DNA of 64,000 nucleotides, taken from assembly GCA_963281155.1 (NCBI GenBank), contig CAUJLY010000001.1, forward strand, positions 496,001 through 560,000, given 5' to 3'. Position numbers and translations under genes: made by a program. Shown here piece after piece: positions 16,573-26,953 of the stretch (positions are counted from its first letter, which is position 1; each line of letters starts with the position of its first letter). Source of the DNA: Rhabditophanes sp. KR3021 (taxonomy: Eukaryota > Nematoda > Chromadorea > Rhabditida > Alloionematidae). The notes under the pieces were generated by a model. The model saw only the letters and a list, made by a program, of their open reading frames with translations, ran no database searches and was not told the origin of the DNA.

Positions 16573-16658
16573 TCCGACCAACCGGATTTGAACCAGTGAC
16601 CTAAGGATAACAGTGTTGACTCTACAGTCCTCCGCTCTACCAACTGAGCTATGGTCGG
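16573..16658 (-). tRNA. tRNA-Tyr (GTA) with intron
   Basis: Read on the minus strand, the acceptor stem CCGACCA pairs with TGGTCGG (discriminator A). The D-arm is AGCTCAGTTGGTAGAGC and the T-arm is CTGGTTCAAATCCGG. The anticodon GTA is at 16623-16625 in loop CTGTAGA. A 13-nt insertion (AGTCAACACTGTT) sits one nucleotide 3' of the anticodon, the canonical tRNA intron position. tRNA-Tyr genes in animals typically carry such an intron. Confidence 0.95.
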
Positions 16659-19449
16659 TATGTTGCACGAAGCTTCGTTTCTGTTTATTTTGCTATATTT
16701 TTAATTAATTCTAAACATTTGTAATCTTTATGATTGTAAAAAGAGAATTGATCAGGCTTGGACATCACAGTTTGATAGAATATTATAAAAATATTTTTAT
16801 AAATCTTTCTATTTATTCTATAAAATCAAAGTGTTAATTCATAAGGTTGCTCGAATATATGCATAGTTAGAAAAATAACTTGTCTTTAGACATATTGAAT
16901 CAGAATTAAAGTACATACATGCCTAATCACATTACATTCGATACTTTGTGAAACAAAGTTGGTGTGATGCTTTGTAAGGAGTAAAAGTGTTTGGTTAAAG
17001 TTGCACTAATATTTGTAGCACATTTAAAAAACAATTCTTAGACCTATTAATGTTTCGTTAAATCATCTATGATTTCCAAGATCTAAACACATTTTTATAA
17101 TTAACACGTCCTCAGTTTTATGTGATATTGGAATTACATTTGAACTCAACTATTTTTGTCGAAAAGATATTTTTAAACTAAATGGTATATCAACTGTCTA
17201 TAGAATTAGATTGCAAAATGAGCGAATTGTTGTATCTTTAATGTAAAGACTCGAATATTAAAGAGAGTTAATTATATTGCATAGGACAATTTATTCGATC
17301 ACACATCATTTGACATTTCGATGAATGTCTTCAGATTCTATTGATATCTTCCTTATTTTACTTTTAATAAACCGCTTGGAAACCAATTATTTTTCTTCAA
17401 CACTACACATTTAAATTCTACCAACTAACACTTACTGAATCTTGAAATGATTTACCATTCTATAATTGAAATAATCAAAAAGATCCTTAAATGTATTTCA
17501 ATTATTAACAATCTTTGTTCAATATAAAGTCAGATTTATCCATACGAGCAAAATTACGTAAGAATATACATTATCGTTGAAATGAAGGCAGTTTCTTAGT
17601 TCAATGCACCCCGACATATCTACTACATACATTATTTTGTCATTCTTTCATTTACAGAACATCTCAACGTCATCTAACAAAAAGTAAAATTTAAAAGCTT
17701 TTATTTACAATCTTATCAGTAGACTTGTTAGCAGCTTTTAAAAAGTCGGTCTCGACCAAAACCAAATATAGATTATAACATAGGTCAAAATATGGACCAA
17801 AATATTATTTGCAAATCAAACGTGAATCTTTTTTAAAACAACTAATTTACCAACAAAATTAATAAAACATGTAAAAATTAAAACCACACATATTCCTTTT
17901 CCAAGCCACGAGAAAATACTCTTTTCAGTTTGTTTTGATTATAAATACTAGTAATACAATTATTGTAAATGGAATGCTGGACAATATTAAACTTGTCGAA
18001 AGTTTATGCATCTTGGGAGGTCTGATTCTTTGAGGATTCTCCAGTAAACAAAACCAATATACTACATCATCAAAATCGAAGCTGATATTTGCCCTTTTCC
18101 TTGAAGTAATAAGCATTCATCAGTATTACATTTTGATTTTTGTTTAGTGGCATTAAAATTGGAATCAACACTGGTTCATTTAATAGATCCGTCTATAAAC
18201 CAAAACATCCACCAGCTATAGCCCAAATATAGACCGGTTTGGTCTGGTCTATAAATTTTAAACCATGCTCAAGTTTATAAGAGGTCTACTTATCAGTGAC
18301 AAAACTTTAATGTCAAGATTTTAAAGATATGTTTAAGGTACATAAAGTATATATTTTTCCATATTTTCAATCATGATTTCATTTAAACTGCACACAAGTA
18401 AATGTAAACCCAATTTACGCACTTCGATGATACTATCAAAATATTACATAATCTCTTACTAATTTTTTGAATTCCTTTTCCAAATACATCATCAAAATCT
18501 TTTGCTGCATCCATAATTAGATAGCAATCATTCTGATTAACATGCGCCTACCTAACCATCCGTTTAAAAAACTAATCTACATCCTCCTCTATCTAATCAT
18601 CTACGCACTTTTAACTTTCTTAAAAATACTACTTTTAAATTCCTCCAAAAAGATAACAAAGACCCAACATTTGTCAATGAACACAATAAAAGTATAAACA
18701 AAGACTCTCCCCATACTAAAGCTCATTATCTCCATCCACCATACAACAACATTCTTTTTGTTTATCAAATCGTAAAACCTTCTACTTACTTGATCCTTTT
18801 AAAGTGATATACAGTCTTTTCCAAAAGACTCCACCAACCACACCAATCTTATATGCATACATTCAAAAATTGTATTATGTATCACTAAAACATTCCAACT
18901 ATACAACTACTTACATCTTTTGCAGAAAAAAGAAACAATTATACATCAAAATGAAACAATCTATGATCATTCAAAAAAGATGTCTGTTAGTTGTCGTTGG
19001 TGGGTGATTGCTTTCAAAACAACGTTGCTTTATTGAGGAGAGATGTCATGTGATTTAAACTAAATACAGATACTAACTTTTGACATCCTTAAATGAGATA
19101 AACGGAGGCTACTTAAATTAATCATTTGCCTTAGAAGCTTGGTGGTGGTCAAATTAAATGACAACACATGTATCAATCAAACGATCTTTCAAACACACAC
19201 ATCATTCAAACAAAACATCCCACCAGCTGCTGTTCAAAACAACACTCCTTTCCACCAAAACAATCCTATTAACACATAAAAAACAAATTTAAAAATATTT
19301 TTATTGCCAAAAATTGTTAAAGGATAAATGTGTACAATAATGGACTAGAGGAGAATAGTTATTAATTAAGATAAACAAATATAATGTATTATGAGATCGA
19401 AAAGGAACTAAAAATTAATGTACATTTCATAGAATATTGGATTATTTTG
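16659..19449. other. 2.8 kb intergenic stretch
   Basis: AT-rich. It contains a weak 63-codon frame (17925-18116 minus), an imperfect hairpin at 18227-18251 (ATAGACC ... GGTCTAT) and the 3' flank of the H1 gene. No confident coding exons. Confidence 0.4.
17925..18116 (-). CDS. Possible 63-aa protein with C-terminal membrane anchor, weak
   Basis: The ATG at 18116 opens a frame with a basic/acidic N-terminal half (SRKRANISFDFDDVVYW), a central KMHKLS segment and a long hydrophobic C-terminus (LILSSIPFTIIVLLVFIIK). The composition is protein-like, but I know no homologue and see no splice partners. It may be chance. Confidence 0.2.
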   Translation of the reverse strand: MLITSRKRANISFDFDDVVYWFCLLENPQRIRPPKMHKLSTSLILSSIPFTIIVLLVFIIKTN

Positions 19450-20233
19450 TTAGTTCTTTTTCGCTGCGGCCACTTTCTTGGGGAGGACAGTCTTCTTGGG
19501 GGTGAGGACTTTTTTAGCCATTGTCTTGGTCACTTTTTTAGCGACTGGTGACGTTACTTTTGCTTTTTTGGCGATGGTCTTCTTGATGGGAGCGACTTTC
19601 TTGTCGGCCACCTTCTTGGCTGGAGCAGCAGCCTTTGCTGGTGGAGCACCAACTTTCTTACCTGGAGGGGTGGCTTTCTTAGGTGGTGCAGTTTTCTTCT
19701 CAGCAACAGATGCTTTCTTCTCCACCTTCTTCTCGACAACCTTCTTTTCAGCAACAGGCTTGGCAGGAGCCTTCTTAGGTGTAGCGGCGGCCTTAGCCTT
19801 CTTTTCCCCGGTAGACTTCTTCTTTTCTACCTTCTTGACCTTCTTCTCCCCCACAACCTTCTTCTTCTCCCCACCAACCTTCTTAACAAGAGCAAAAGAA
19901 CCAGTAGCTCCATTGCCACTAATCTGCTTAACATTTCCTCCATCCCACGGCTTTCCTCAAAGCATACTTCAAGTGAGAATTGATAACAGTCAAGTTCTTT
20001 TCACTAAGTGAATAATGTTTCATGATGAACTTAAGGATAGCAGACTTAGATGAGCCCTTTCTTTCCTTCAAGTCACCGATAGCCTTAGTCAACATGGTGG
20101 CATAAACAGGATGAGAAGGAGTCTTCTTGTCGGAGGTGGTGGCAGGAGCCTTGGCACTCTTACCAGAAGTCTTCTTGACAAGTGGAGCCTTGGGTGAAAC
20201 AGGAGTAGGTATGATGTCAACAGCAGTAGTCAT
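19450..20233 (-). CDS. Linker histone H1, one-base frame break
   Basis: Linker histones bind nucleosomal linker DNA and compact chromatin. The ATG at 20233 gives a short P/T/K-rich N-tail. It is followed by a winged-helix globular domain (HPVYATMLTKAIGDLKERKG, SSKSAILKFIMKHYSLSEKN, INSHLKYALRKAV) and a long Lys/Ala/Pro C-tail ending at 19450. Within the wing of the globular domain the frame shifts: three C on the plus strand at 19944-19946 are one base too many. With two C the protein continues DGGNVKQISGNGATGSFAL, which aligns residue for residue with the intact H1 at 23.97 kb, and the span becomes 260 aa. As written it ends shortly after RKAVGWRKC. No intron, unlike the paralogue. The promoter has a TATA box and a shared module. 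Confidence 0.85.
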
Positions 20234-20299
20234 AATTAATCGCAAAAGGAACTGTAATATTCAAAAAGTTGAATGGTAATCTAAGGGTGATTTTGCCAG

Positions 20300-20308
20300 T
20301 ATTTATAG
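20300..20308 (-). promoter_or_regulatory. TATA box of the H1 gene
   Basis: CTATAAATA on the minus strand, about 67 bp upstream of the ATG at 20233. This is a suitable distance for a short 5' UTR. The other H1 gene has the same TATAAATA core. Confidence 0.7.
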
Positions 20309-20320
20309 TTTTTAAATAAA

Positions 20321-20398
20321 AGAGACGATTACGCCTTGGTTAGGGTTGGAATATACTCTACCAAAGAGACGATTACGCTCTGGTATGAGGCGGGACGG
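20321..20398. promoter_or_regulatory. Shared histone H1 upstream module with partial repeat
   Basis: The plus strand carries GATTACGCTCTGG, three bases, then GAGGCGGGACGG (20371-20398). The same 28-bp module, in the same orientation relative to its gene, lies upstream of the second H1 gene at 23788-23815, with 25 of 28 bases equal. A partial copy (AGAGACGATTACGC followed by CTTGG) lies at 20321-20339, 44 bp from the equivalent part of the main copy and just upstream of the TATA box. This is probably a binding site for an S-phase or histone-specific activator; the factor is unknown. Confidence 0.75.
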
Positions 20399-23300
20399 TG
20401 ACAACAAAGATTTGGGGGTCGTTTATTTTGAGAGAATGTTTCTTCAATTTGGAATTTTGGGGCATGCGGCCACATTTTTGAAGATTTTTTTGGCGTTCTA
20501 GGTAGGAAAATGTTGGTTCAAGGAAATGTAGCTTTTACATTTTTAAAAGACTTGCTAGTGAGAGAGATATAGGCGGTTGATGCGAGTAGCTTTTTGAACA
20601 AATTTATTGGTCCACTTTCGACAAACTTTTAACAATATTTCACAATTAAAAAAATGAAAATTTTCCCATCAAAAGATAGATAAAATTGTTCTGCACATGA
20701 ATATGCCAATTTCAAATCACTTTTACAATTGGAAAGTGCCAAACTGACCCATAAACCTCCATAACGTCCTTGCATCAACTTGTTTACGACAAAACATCGT
20801 GACCCTCAACTATTAACAACCATACTTTTTTCTTCAAGCAAAACAAAGTTATTTTATTTATCAAATCAAGGTGAGGCTAGATGTTTTGTTTACCTCCTGA
20901 ATTGAGTCCATTTCCTCCTTTCTTAGGTAAACAGTGTCATTTTTAATCATTTCTTTTTAATTAAGGACGTCCGAATTTTGCAAAGTGTTTCTTTTAGTCA
21001 TGTTTTGGTTGATGAGTTTCAAATTATATCCTTTGTATGTGGTAATTCATTTCCTTGTCAATTACCATGGCTTTCAAATGATTATGATTAATGGTATACA
21101 ATTGCGGGAGGTTCATTGATAACCACACCATCAACTTCCACTCTTCTTCTCCATTATTAAAGTTGGTACAAAAATGAATGTGCAATAAAGTTTGTCGAAA
21201 TTGATAGAAACGTTGACTGAAGATATAATGTATGGTGAGTATTCTACTTTTGTCAAAAGTTTTAAAATAAATTAATCACATGACACAACAATAATAATAT
21301 GTATTCTTTTTATTTTCCAACACCAGCCAAAATATCTACCCTAGTCGACTTTTTGTTGTGTGTCTCTTTGAACAGCATACACACTACCACTGCCCCGACC
21401 AAACTATCCACTTTCACACCATTTCACAAACAGATGAAGAAGACGAGGACGGTCCAGTCTATCTGAACTCGCCCAACAAGGTTTCTGTATATCCTGAGAC
21501 TACATCATCCATTTGATGCGTGCCTGGACTGGGGAGTCTGCAAACACTTCCCACCCATCTTCCGTGCCATTTCTTCAGTTTTTATATAAATTATCAAAAC
21601 GCACACTTTTTTTCCACAAACAACATTTGACGTGAATATATAACAATTGTTTTGGAGGGGTTCCCACAAAAAGATATGTGTCTTCAATCTTTCTGATCCA
21701 TATCTTTGCAAATTTATTTTAATAACTTGATCAAACTAAATACACATCAACGAATATATTTTTCCCAAATAACCAAACCCTCACCCCAACCAAAACCCAA
21801 TCACAAATGTGCGCCAAACTTAACATTCCCCAGCTGCAAGAGGACACATAAAAAGGACCAGGTCACCATCACCCATCTGTTGTTACTACCTTATAACAAT
21901 ACTTACGCAATGAACGTTCCAAAACAACCCCACCACTCGCCGCTTCTTTGTCCTCAAATCTAATTAGAAAAGGTACGATGGTTGAGTGTGATTTTATATA
22001 ATTAGCTGTCGACGTTCCTAAACAAAATTAGCTTGCCTGATTGGATGTGGATAAATTTGATGGATGTTAACTTTCGATTTAATCTTTGAGATTCAACAGA
22101 TCATAACTCTACAATTGTGTTGTAAAAAAGTTTCTGGAAGTGTAAACAAAATGTAATATAATTTATTAATTTTAATGGCCCAATGACTCTTTCAAATTTG
22201 TTCCTACAATTACTAAGCTCCTTCCACAAGCTTTCCTCACTTATATGTTTGAAGTGCTTTTGGAGGCAAAGAAGTGGCATTTTGGTTTGAAGGTACGTTG
22301 GTTGATTGAGTTATGTTGTGATGGTGTAATAAGTACACAAAGGTGGATGGTGTAATTATTAAAGCCCCGTCACCAGCTGTGCTATTTGCTTGATTTGTCT
22401 ATTCATAAGGTCATCGGTCCTTGCCACTTATTTTTGTTTGTGATTGGATTGAGTGTGGCGTGATCGGAGTTATCAAAAAAGCGGGAAATAAATATACAAG
22501 TATGGGGAGAGAAGATGTCAAGTCGAAATGCTTGGAGGTAATTTATCATATACAAATAAACTATTCTTCGTTTGGCTTAACGTCACAGGTCTGTTTATGC
22601 TAATAACTAAAAAACAAATAACCCATTTTATGAATATCAAACACTAAAATGTCAACAATAATAAGGGTAATTGGAATGTTCAGGTCAAGCTTGAGTCCCG
22701 CTTAATTGATATTTATAAAAATTCAGTTTGTAGCAATTTATTTCTTTTCCAGACAATACAAAAAGATCATTTTTAAACGAAGTACCAATATTATAAGAGA
22801 AGTACCTGTTAACATTTTTAGATGATGTAGTTTGAAAAGAATTAAACAAGACTTTGTATTCATCGAAACCAGATTTGGAAGTATCTGAAAATATGACACT
22901 TAATTTAACCTTTTAAATGTTACTTAATCGAACCTTATAAAAAATATAAAAAACATTCCTTAAAAAGGTTCTCCTTGGAACGTGTTGAACGTCTTCCAAA
23001 AGATGGATATTCGGGCACAGTTGCAGTATAATTTTATATATTTGCTGCCTAAATTTGCATTATTTAGTTGGACAAGGGTTGCTGTTTTGTGGTTTGGATT
23101 GGGGATGGTGACTGTTTGGTTAATGGTGTTGTGAGGAGAGAGACTGCTATCTGGGTGTATGTTAGACGAAAAAAGGGGAATATGATGTTGTGAAAATGGC
23201 GAAGGGAAATTAATATGGCGAGAGTGGAGGCTCTTTTTGAAGGCCTTGCACCCATCATTTGGACTTCATTTTTATATTTTTGTAATCTCAACTAAAAAAT

Positions 23301-23787
23301 CTACCTAACCAGGTAAAATTTGTTTTGAATTTTTCATTTTTAAATTAAATGAAGAGGCAGTCTCTTTGAGTAGGCAAACGAAAAATCGATGATGGTGTGG
23401 TTGGATTTCTTAGGGTAATGACTTCAAATGCATTTATCTTTTGTTTTTGCTTGGCAATTAAGGTCATATTTTTACAAGACATTACTAACAATCTTTTCTA
23501 CAAGTTGTACTTCAAAATATTTAAATATCCACACTTTTGGCCAACTTACACCTCATCAAAGACGATTTAAAATTTCAAAAATATTTGAACCGACTATCTC
23601 ATTTTTAAAGTCCTTTTTCGTATCAACTAGGCATTATTTTTGAAATAATGTTTACATCAATATACTCCTCTAAATGTTATCTACCACAATCCAAAAGAAT
23701 ATTTTAACAAACTGCAACACCACCTCCCATTCCCCTCCAAACCTCGAACATCCTCTAAAAATGGGTATCTCCAAACGATCTCCCCAC
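20399..23787. other. 3.4 kb between the head-to-head H1 genes
   Basis: No coding exon, tRNA or obvious repeat seen. Several ORFs of 60-85 codons (for example 21706-21963 plus) are Pro/His/Asn-rich and lack coding character. Regulatory DNA for both H1 genes is likely limited to the outer few hundred bases. Confidence 0.4.
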
Positions 23788-23815
23788 CCGTCCCGCCTCT
23801 TCCCAGAGCGTAATC
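23788..23815 (-). promoter_or_regulatory. Shared histone H1 upstream module, second copy
   Basis: Read on the minus strand: GATTACGCTCTGG, GAA, GAGGCGGGACGG. This equals the module upstream of the 19.5-20.2 kb H1 gene except for the 3-base spacer. It sits 19 bp upstream of a TATAAATA box and about 155 bp upstream of the ATG at 23972. Confidence 0.75.
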
Positions 23816-23834
23816 GGGTGCGGCAAAAAACTAG

Positions 23835-23842
23835 TATAAATA
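23835..23842 (+). promoter_or_regulatory. TATA box of H1 gene
   Basis: TATAAATA, about 130 bp before the ATG at 23972 and directly downstream of the shared H1 module. Confidence 0.7.
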
Positions 23843-23971
23843 AAGACACTTTTCCATCTAGCATATTACAATTACTTGCACATACTTTTTGACGTTACGT
23901 TTGCTCCTTCTTCTCCATCGCTTTTTTAACTTGCCATTTCTTTTAGTCATTTACTATATAAAAAAATCATC

Positions 23972-24963
23972 ATGTCTGTTGATACTATTGCACCCACTTC
24001 TGCCGAACAAGCTGCTCCAGCCACTACTACCACAGTAGATCCAGCCCCAGCTACTGCTGCTAAGAAGGAAAAAGTAACCAAAGAAAAGAAGGAACCTGCC
24101 AAGAAGGAACCTCTTCCCAAGAAAGACACTGCACCCAAGAAAGCCCCTCTCTCTGCCCCACCAAAGAAGGAAAAGGCCGTCAAGGCTCCTAAGGAAAAGA
24201 AAGATGCCGCCGTGAAGAAGGCCGCTCCAGTCCATCCACCATACGCTGAAATGATCAAGAAGGCCATCACTGAGTTGAAGGACAGAAAGGGAGCTTCTAA
24301 GGTGGCTATTCTTAAATACATCGCTCAAAACAATAACTTGGGAGAAAAGTTGGGAGCTGTAAGTTTGTCTTTATATGGGATCTTTTTATTAAATGCATAT
24401 TCCAGATTAATGTCCACCTCAAGATGGCCCTCAAGCGAGGAACAGAGTCTGGAGCCTTCGAACAGAAATCAGGCACAGGTGCTCAAGGTAGATTTGCTCT
24501 TAAGAAAGTCCTCCCACCCAAGAAGGAAGTTAAGAAGGTGGTTGCTAAGCCAGTTGCTGACAAGAAAAAGACTACTCCAGCCAAGAAAAGTACCCCAACC
24601 AAGAAAGCTACTCCTGCTAAAAAGACTGCCCCACTCCCTGCTAAGCCAGTCGCCGACAAGAAGAAGGCTGCTCCAGCCAAGAAAGTGGCCGAGCCTGCTC
24701 CTGCCGACAAGAAAGCTCCAGCCAAAAAGGAAGCCAAAGTAGTGACACCAGCCCTCGAAAAGAAACCAGCCCCAGCTAAAAAAGCCGCCGCTGCCCCTGC
24801 CCCTAAATCTCCAAAAGCCACCAAAAAAGTAGTCGAAAAGAAGGTAGCACCCGTCAAGAAGACAATCGAAAAGAAAGCAAAGGCCCCCCCAGCCAGCACC
24901 ACCAAAAAAGCCGCTCCCGCTAAAAAAGCTGCCCCCAAAAAGGGCAGTGCCAAGTCCGGTTAA
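23972..24963 (+). CDS. Linker histone H1
   Basis: Exons 23972-24358 and 24406-24963, split by a 47 bp intron (GTAAGT...TTCCAG), give 314 aa in one clean frame. The N-tail (about residues 1-85) is rich in Pro/Ala/Lys. The globular winged helix follows: HPPYAEMIKKAITELKDRKG, ASKVAILKYIAQNNNL, then INVHLKMALKRGTESGAF and GTGAQGRFALKK. The C-tail is a long Lys/Ala/Pro repeat with AKKAAP- and ADKKKA-like units, ending in KKGSAKSG. The protein binds linker DNA in the nucleus and compacts chromatin. The intron falls inside the globular domain. An AATAAA lies at 25245, so the transcript is probably polyadenylated; no histone stem-loop was noticed. Confidence 0.95.
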
Positions 24964-25665
24964 GGTGGTTGTTATCTCTCGCATACGCATGCTTTGATCT
25001 CAACTTTTCTCAATTGTCCATCAAACACCACCACCATACTCCTCACCTTCTTTGTTCCCCGTTCTCTTGAAGAAGGAATATTTCGCTGTCAATACCAGGT
25101 ATTGGGTATCTGGGTCCTTTTTGTTTAAATTAAATCGAGAGGGACTCTTTTCATTATAACAATCATCTCTCTTGTTCTTTTTATTTTTATCTTGTACCTT
25201 TTAATGTCATTTATTAATTAACTTTAATGTAAGTTCTTTATGGTAATAAAATTAAATAATTATTGGAGTTTAAAGTTTTGAGTGCACACATGTTTGGATG
25301 AATGTTTTGGGTGTGTGTGTTGATTTGAGTGAGTATGGGGTGTGTTAAGGCCGATTTGAGCGGGAAAGTGAGTAGTGGTTGGAAGTTTAGGCGCCATTTA
25401 TCCCACACTCACTCTACCACTAGTCTTATCTGATTCAAAAGAAACGGGGTGGGTATATTACAAAAAGTGTATAGTTTCTTTGATAGGACGGATACACCTA
25501 CTCAGTCATGTGTTTCTAATTAAGCCACATCTACAGCCATGGCATGTACTTGTCCCGCGCTTTTATTTAATAAACTTCTAACCCCCTCCTTTCTTTTGCA
25601 ACAGCTTATGTTAAAGAGGGGTCGGATGTAGACAAAAAAACAAATAAACAAAAGAAGTCTTTATT
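24964..25665. other. H1 3' flank and intergenic
   Basis: Contains the probable H1 3' UTR with AATAAA at 25245-25250. The rest is intergenic with G/T-rich stretches around 25260-25370. No gene seen. Confidence 0.45.
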
Positions 25666-26118
25666 TCACTTAGTCTTAACAGGCAAAACAGAAGTCTTGG
25701 GGTAGCAAGGATGTGCCATGACAAGTTTGGCCAGTTCCTGATCAAAGTCGTGACATTCAATTTGTTCTTGTGGATGAATCAACATATTGGAAACCACGAC
25801 CTCAGCGAATATAGTATAAATGTTGTGCAATAACTTGTGAATATCAGCAGCATCGGTGGATGTGTTGAGGATGAGTTTGTAGCCAGTTAATGTTTCGATG
25901 TAAAACATTTTGTAGGTGGATGTGGTGAAGGATTTAAGTTGTTGGGGGCCGTCTTTGGTGCAGAGTTTGTTGGAGAAGGAGTTGAGGGAGAAGATCATGC
26001 CGAACATCAGTTTGAATTCTTCTTCCGGGTCCATGGAGGAGGGGCGGCAGCGTTGGAAGTCTTTGTAGTAGATGCATTTGCCGAAGTTGTTGTATAGGTA
26101 GAAGTTGTAGATGGTCAT
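25666..26118 (-). CDS. trpp-1: TRAPP complex subunit 1 (Bet5 homologue)
   Basis: A single-exon 150-aa protein starting at the ATG at 26118. TRAPPC1/Bet5 is a longin-fold core subunit of the TRAPP tethering complex, which acts as the exchange factor for Rab1 in ER-Golgi and Golgi traffic. Visible family features are the opening MTIYNFYLYNNFGKCIYY, the EEEFKLMFGMIFSLNSFSNK helix, and the YKMFYIETLTGYKLILNT strand-turn-strand. The helix IHKLLHNIYTIFAEVVVSN and a short C-terminal helix follow. The length is within the family norm (about 145 aa). Its start faces that of the RBX2 gene 164 bp away, so the two probably share a promoter region. The symbol follows C. elegans usage and is from memory. 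Confidence 0.9.
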   Translation of the reverse strand: MTIYNFYLYNNFGKCIYYKDFQRCRPSSMDPEEEFKLMFGMIFSLNSFSNKLCTKDGPQQLKSFTTSTYKMFYIETLTGYKLILNTSTDAADIHKLLHNIYTIFAEVVVSNMLIHPQEQIECHDFDQELAKLVMAHPCYPKTSVLPVKTK

Positions 26119-26282
26119 GGTGAGGGTGATTTAGATGTTAGGATGTGTTTATTTGGAAGCAAAGTGGTTTTGGGGCGATTGGAGTGGAGATCTATGTCCT
26201 CCTTCGACACTAATGTCATTATCACTAACAACGACACTGTTACTTTATTAACTTACCCTAATTACTATTTAACTATTAAAAA
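26119..26282. promoter_or_regulatory. Bidirectional promoter interval, TRAPPC1 / RBX2
   Basis: Only 164 bp separate the two divergent start codons, so both 5' UTRs and promoters must lie here. No TATA box is evident, in keeping with housekeeping genes. The motif itself is inferred from position. Confidence 0.5.
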
Positions 26283-26685
26283 ATGACTGAGCCCTCTACA
26301 AGCACATTGACTCAAGAAGAAAAAAACACGTATGCCTTGTCTGAACCGGCCCATCCAGACTTCCCCTTTATACTGAAAAAGTTCAACGGCATTGCTTTTT
26401 GGGGATGGAATATCAAAGTAGATACTTGTAATATTTGCAGAGTCAAGTTAATAGGTACGTTTAAGTTTGCATTTAATAATGATTCGTTTGGATCTTGCAG
26501 AATCTTGCCTCCGCTGCCAAACCGAAAAAAAAGCAAATCAAGGGAAGGCAGGAGACACGTGTGTAGTGGTGGCTGGAACCTGCAACCACGTCTTCCACAA
26601 CTGCTGCATGTCTCTCTGGATTCAACAAAGTAACCGTTGCCCGATGTGCCAACAGGACTGGACTGTCCAAAAAATCGCTCAATAA
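26283..26685 (+). CDS. rbx-2: RING-box protein 2 (RBX2/ROC2/SAG), cullin-RING ligase subunit
   Basis: Exons 26283-26454 and 26501-26685 with a 46 bp intron give 118 aa. The RING-H2 finger recruits the E2 to cullins, and RBX2 prefers CUL5. The sequence shows FNGIAFWGWNIKVDTCNICR (cullin-binding strand and first zinc ligands), then ESCLRCQ. HVFHNCCMSLWIQQSNRCPM and CQQDWTVQKIAQ follow. The SCLRCQ and CQQDW signatures separate RBX2 from RBX1 (which ends CPLDNREW...). The insert between the CRCQ pair and the histidine ligands (KKANQGKAGD) is slightly longer than in vertebrates. An AATAAA lies at 26776. Confidence 0.93.
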
Positions 26686-26953
26686 ACCTAATCTCACTAA
26701 TAATTTTGACTAATCTTATCAAAAACACCTACGTCATACCGATTACATTTAACGTCATAACGTTGTATGAGTTTAAATAAAGTTTTTAATCATTTGGTTG
26801 TGATATGTTTTATTTGTAGAAATTGGTAAGACAAATTGGAATATAAATGTTTATGTCAAAAGAAATAATAATATGTGTTAAATGATATACAAAATATTAC
26901 ACCAGTTTCTTTAATTTTGCCAAGATTGTTTGTTTTTATTGTTGTGTGATGAG

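Noticed and set aside
18227..18251. Hairpin ATAGACC...GGTCTAT
   Set aside because: Short and isolated; not enough to call a miRNA or a terminator.
19478..20011. 177-codon plus-strand ORF rich in F/A/T
   Set aside because: Antisense reading of the Lys/Ala-rich H1 tail (AAG becomes CTT); low-complexity artefact. The same applies to the minus-strand ORFs at 23947-24990.
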